Assembly (NCBI RefSeq): GCF_000967545.1 | Contig: NZ_JXXV01000006.1 | Location: forward strand, 1 to 64,000 | Direction of reading: 5' to 3' | Length of the DNA: 64,000 bases | Origin: Vibrio galatheae | Lineage (GTDB): Bacteria > Pseudomonadota > Gammaproteobacteria > Enterobacterales > Vibrionaceae | Shown here: positions 61,565-64,000 of the stretch, piece by piece | Layout of the letters: the number at the start of each line of letters is the position of its first letter | Position numbering within the stretch: position 1 is the stretch's first letter | The notes under the pieces: model-generated | The model's input: only the letters and a program-made list of their open reading frames with translations | Databases searched by the model: none | Told to the model about the DNA's origin: nothing | Translations under genes and position numbers: made by a program

Positions 61565-64000
61565 ATGTATAAGGAGTTGGGGGCTGAGCAACCTTTGCAT
61601 GAGATCAGCGAGCCATTTCGCTCAACGGTTCTTGAGTGGACATGGGACACTGAGCACCATCAGCTACAAATTGATCAAGCACTCTGCCGCCAAATTTTGC
61701 ACTCTGAATTGCCGTCATTAACTGGCAATGTATTACTCCCGTGCATGAGCTATTCAGATCAAACTGCACTTTTATCCTTGCTAGAGAAGTCGTGTCAGTT
61801 TAAATCTCAGCAGCGATTTTGCTGTTGCCTTCAGTTAAGTGACCAAAATTGCTGCTACGTAGAGCTACGCTTTCGCGGCGAAGATCCTAAGCTTGTCAAA
61901 GGGACACTGACGCCGCTGCTGTTTCTGCATGCCACTGCCAGTATGATCAGTGAACTTTTTGCGCAGTTGTTTAACAACTCGCACCATGGGGTCGTTTTGT
62001 TAGATGATGAGCGTGAGATTATCGCGTGCAATGATTATTTCCTACAAAACTCACACTACCAGCACTCAGCTTTGGTCGGTCGTTCGATAGACACGTTTAA
62101 TTCCGAAAAACATCATGCTGGATTTTTTCAAAACATCTGGCAACACACTGACTCTAATGGAAGCTGGTCGGGGACTGTTTTGCTTAAATCCGCACGAGGA
62201 AAGACCTACCCACAAGGCCTGACAACACAAAAAATCACCTTGGAAGAGCGTGTATTCTACCTTGCGACCTATTTGGATCTTTCTCACCAGCTCTATCGTA
62301 TCGATGAAGCTGAAAGCGGAGGTGTAGAACTGAACACTCAATTGCTGACCCAAGAGCAATTTACGCGTTCGATTACTCATGATTGGATGACGGAGGCACA
62401 GTCCAGTATTGGTATAGTTGTGGCGTTTGCCCCTCAGTTCGAACCAGAGGAAGACTTTGACAGTAAAGGGGCGTTAGCTGAACAACTGCGTAATAATCGC
62501 ATGAGCAAACATGTTGGCTATCTGGGGAGTGATCACTTTGTCGCTTATTTAGAGTGCAGTACGAGCAGTGGGCCATCGCAAGTCAGAATGATTCACCAGA
62601 CAGTGCGCCGTTTCTTTAGCGAATTAAGCCAAGTCTCGGCTAAAGCAATGCATAACGCAATTGTGCGTGGTCGAGTAGGAGTCTCTGTGTTAGGACATGA
62701 TACACATAACACCAAGACAGCGGTCTCTCATGCACTGCAAGCGATGTTGCAACAAGATGTCGCACGACGAGGTCAGATTACTTTCTATCATACTGCGTTA
62801 GAGAACGAAGTATTGCGCCGTAAAGATAAGCAACAATGGGTAGAAAGACTGGTCAAGTCGCAACAAGTTGAGGTTCATTATCAGCCAATTATTGATGTAA
62901 AAAAATGGAAAATCGCTAAGTTTGAGGCATTAAGTCGTTTTCGCGGGCCAAACGGTAAACTATTTAATAGCGACGAGATGATTGCCATCGCTGAAGAATT
63001 GGATTTGATTATCGACTTGGATTGGATGACGGCCAAACAAGCCCTGTTAGATTTGGATAAGATTCAGCAACAGTTTGAGCAAAAGATATCGATCTCCATC
63101 AACCGTTCACTCAATAGCAAATTAGTTGTGGATGAGGCATTGCAGAGTATTGACGCCTTGATTCATCAATATGCTTCTCAAGCAGAATACGTGACAGTCG
63201 AACTCAATGAAAGCGCCTATTTTGATAGCCAATCACATCAGTCCTCGTTGATACGTAGCCTGCGTCGTCGCGGTGTTAAGGTTGCGATCGATAAGTTTGC
63301 CACGGGATACAGCTCAATCGCCCATCTTAGCGAAGGCAATTTTGATGTGGTCAAAATTGATCGAGTGTTTATCAAAGACATTAAATTAGGCAGCCATAAA
63401 TGCACTATGGTTAAAGCGATTATTCAATTCGCACATACATTTAAGGCCAAAGTGGTGGCGGTGGGAGTGGAAACCGAGCAAGAGTTAGAAGTAGTTTGCG
63501 GGCTTGGGGTTGATTATGTCCAAGGTTATTTCTTGGCTAAGCCGCTGCCATTGGATGAGCTGGCTAAAGCGTGGAACTATAAAGAGAAAATTGAGAAATT
63601 TCTTTCGAGTCAGGGAAGAGCAAAGCAAGCTGGGATCCTCAGCCTTGCCCAAGTCCACTTGCCTACCTTGGCACCGACAGACACTATTATCCGAGCCATC
63701 GCGTTGTTTAATTCGCCACACTATCAATTAGAAGTAATCCCCATTGTCGATAACAAAGTGTGTGTCGGTGTTGTTGGCCGTGAAGAGCTTAATAAGCATA
63801 TGTTTAGCGCGCAAGGGACATCAAAAGAGTTGCTACTCGACAGCACCATCAACAATAAAACTCTCGATCAGATTATGCGGCGCGATGTTCACTCCACTTT
63901 GCTCCAAACCCCAGCTAGTCATATCAGCGAGATGGTTCGCTGTGGGTTAGCGCCTCCTTGGTTAGTGGTAACGGAATCGGGCGATTATCTTGGTCTTGTT
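61565..64000 (+). CDS. PAS/GGDEF-like/EAL-like signalling protein with CBS-like end (partial)
   Basis: 812 codons to the window edge, no stop. A PAS-like segment (about 135-210, HHGVVLLDDEREIIACNDYFL), a GGDEF-like domain without a GGDEF motif (about 260-430), an EAL domain from 440 (EAL at 454-456) and a CBS-like C-terminal part (about 690-812). EAL keeps the N of SINRS and E of VELNE, but DD has become DK (576-577) and the E of AEGVE has become V633. Probably a c-di-GMP sensor rather than an active phosphodiesterase. AAGGA is 8 nt before the ATG. Confidence 0.85.
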   Translation, partial: MYKELGAEQPLHEISEPFRSTVLEWTWDTEHHQLQIDQALCRQILHSELPSLTGNVLLPCMSYSDQTALLSLLEKSCQFKSQQRFCCCLQLSDQNCCYVELRFRGEDPKLVKGTLTPLLFLHATASMISELFAQLFNNSHHGVVLLDDEREIIACNDYFLQNSHYQHSALVGRSIDTFNSEKHHAGFFQNIWQHTDSNGSWSGTVLLKSARGKTYPQGLTTQKITLEERVFYLATYLDLSHQLYRIDEAESGGVELNTQLLTQEQFTRSITHDWMTEAQSSIGIVVAFAPQFEPEEDFDSKGALAEQLRNNRMSKHVGYLGSDHFVAYLECSTSSGPSQVRMIHQTVRRFFSELSQVSAKAMHNAIVRGRVGVSVLGHDTHNTKTAVSHALQAMLQQDVARRGQITFYHTALENEVLRRKDKQQWVERLVKSQQVEVHYQPIIDVKKWKIAKFEALSRFRGPNGKLFNSDEMIAIAEELDLIIDLDWMTAKQALLDLDKIQQQFEQKISISINRSLNSKLVVDEALQSIDALIHQYASQAEYVTVELNESAYFDSQSHQSSLIRSLRRRGVKVAIDKFATGYSSIAHLSEGNFDVVKIDRVFIKDIKLGSHKCTMVKAIIQFAHTFKAKVVAVGVETEQELEVVCGLGVDYVQGYFLAKPLPLDELAKAWNYKEKIEKFLSSQGRAKQAGILSLAQVHLPTLAPTDTIIRAIALFNSPHYQLEVIPIVDNKVCVGVVGREELNKHMFSAQGTSKELLLDSTINNKTLDQIMRRDVHSTLLQTPASHISEMVRCGLAPPWLVVTESGDYLGLV

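Overview
The window is a Vibrio chromosome segment carrying one complete-looking temperate podovirus-type prophage. The genus call rests on the flanking genes: a HexR regulator, a PanP-type aspartate decarboxylase, a TfoY-like protein, LysO, SerC, YgiQ and a degenerate EAL protein all read like Vibrio versions. It is a judgement from remembered family sequences, not a database result.

Left chromosomal arm (1-26.4 kb): pflB (pyruvate formate-lyase); a DUF3360-like membrane protein with a long leader; a four-gene basic-amino-acid ABC importer (ATPase, binding protein, two permeases); a YbjL-type transporter next to grxA; an iron-containing alcohol dehydrogenase; hexR; panP; a small secreted protein; lysO; an HDOD protein; tfoY; a small outer-membrane protein; a histidine kinase/response regulator pair; a YdgA-like protein; serC; and ygiQ.

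Prophage (about 26.44-61.27 kb, 34.8 kb): it sits inside the 5' end of ygiQ. A 27-bp imperfect direct repeat marks the two ends. The phage supplies a new start codon for ygiQ just downstream of its integrase gene, while the original 5' end and upstream region of ygiQ lie stranded at the far end (61243-61305). The left part reads leftward from a PL-like promoter: basic leader protein, small genes, RecT, YqaJ nuclease, ASCH-like protein, adenine methylase, SSB, a Rha protein, excisionase, integrase. A repressor gene is flanked by a mirrored pair of promoter/operator units (PL at 35.37-35.40 kb, PR at 36.15-36.18 kb), and a boxA element lies in the PL leader. Rightward genes are a Cro-like protein, two replication proteins, NinB, a NinG-like protein and a Q-like antiterminator followed by two tandem terminators. 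Lysis genes, terminase (large subunit split in two), portal, scaffold, an N4-gp56-type capsid, connector and nozzle-like proteins, fibre, fibre assembly and seven putative internal or ejection proteins follow. No tape measure, sheath or tube gene is visible, so a short-tailed virion is inferred.

The right end holds a secreted-protein moron and a second control region laid out like the P22 immI locus: divergent ribbon-helix-helix genes around two 19-bp palindromic operators, then a Rha/antirepressor-like gene. The most notable points are the ygiQ capture, the immI-like switch beside a main repressor that shows no obvious autocleavage serine, and a short GLLAPS peptide recurring near the ends of consecutive virion genes.

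Right chromosomal arm (61.27-64 kb): the displaced ygiQ upstream region and a PAS/GGDEF-like/EAL protein that runs off the window and lacks two catalytic EAL residues.
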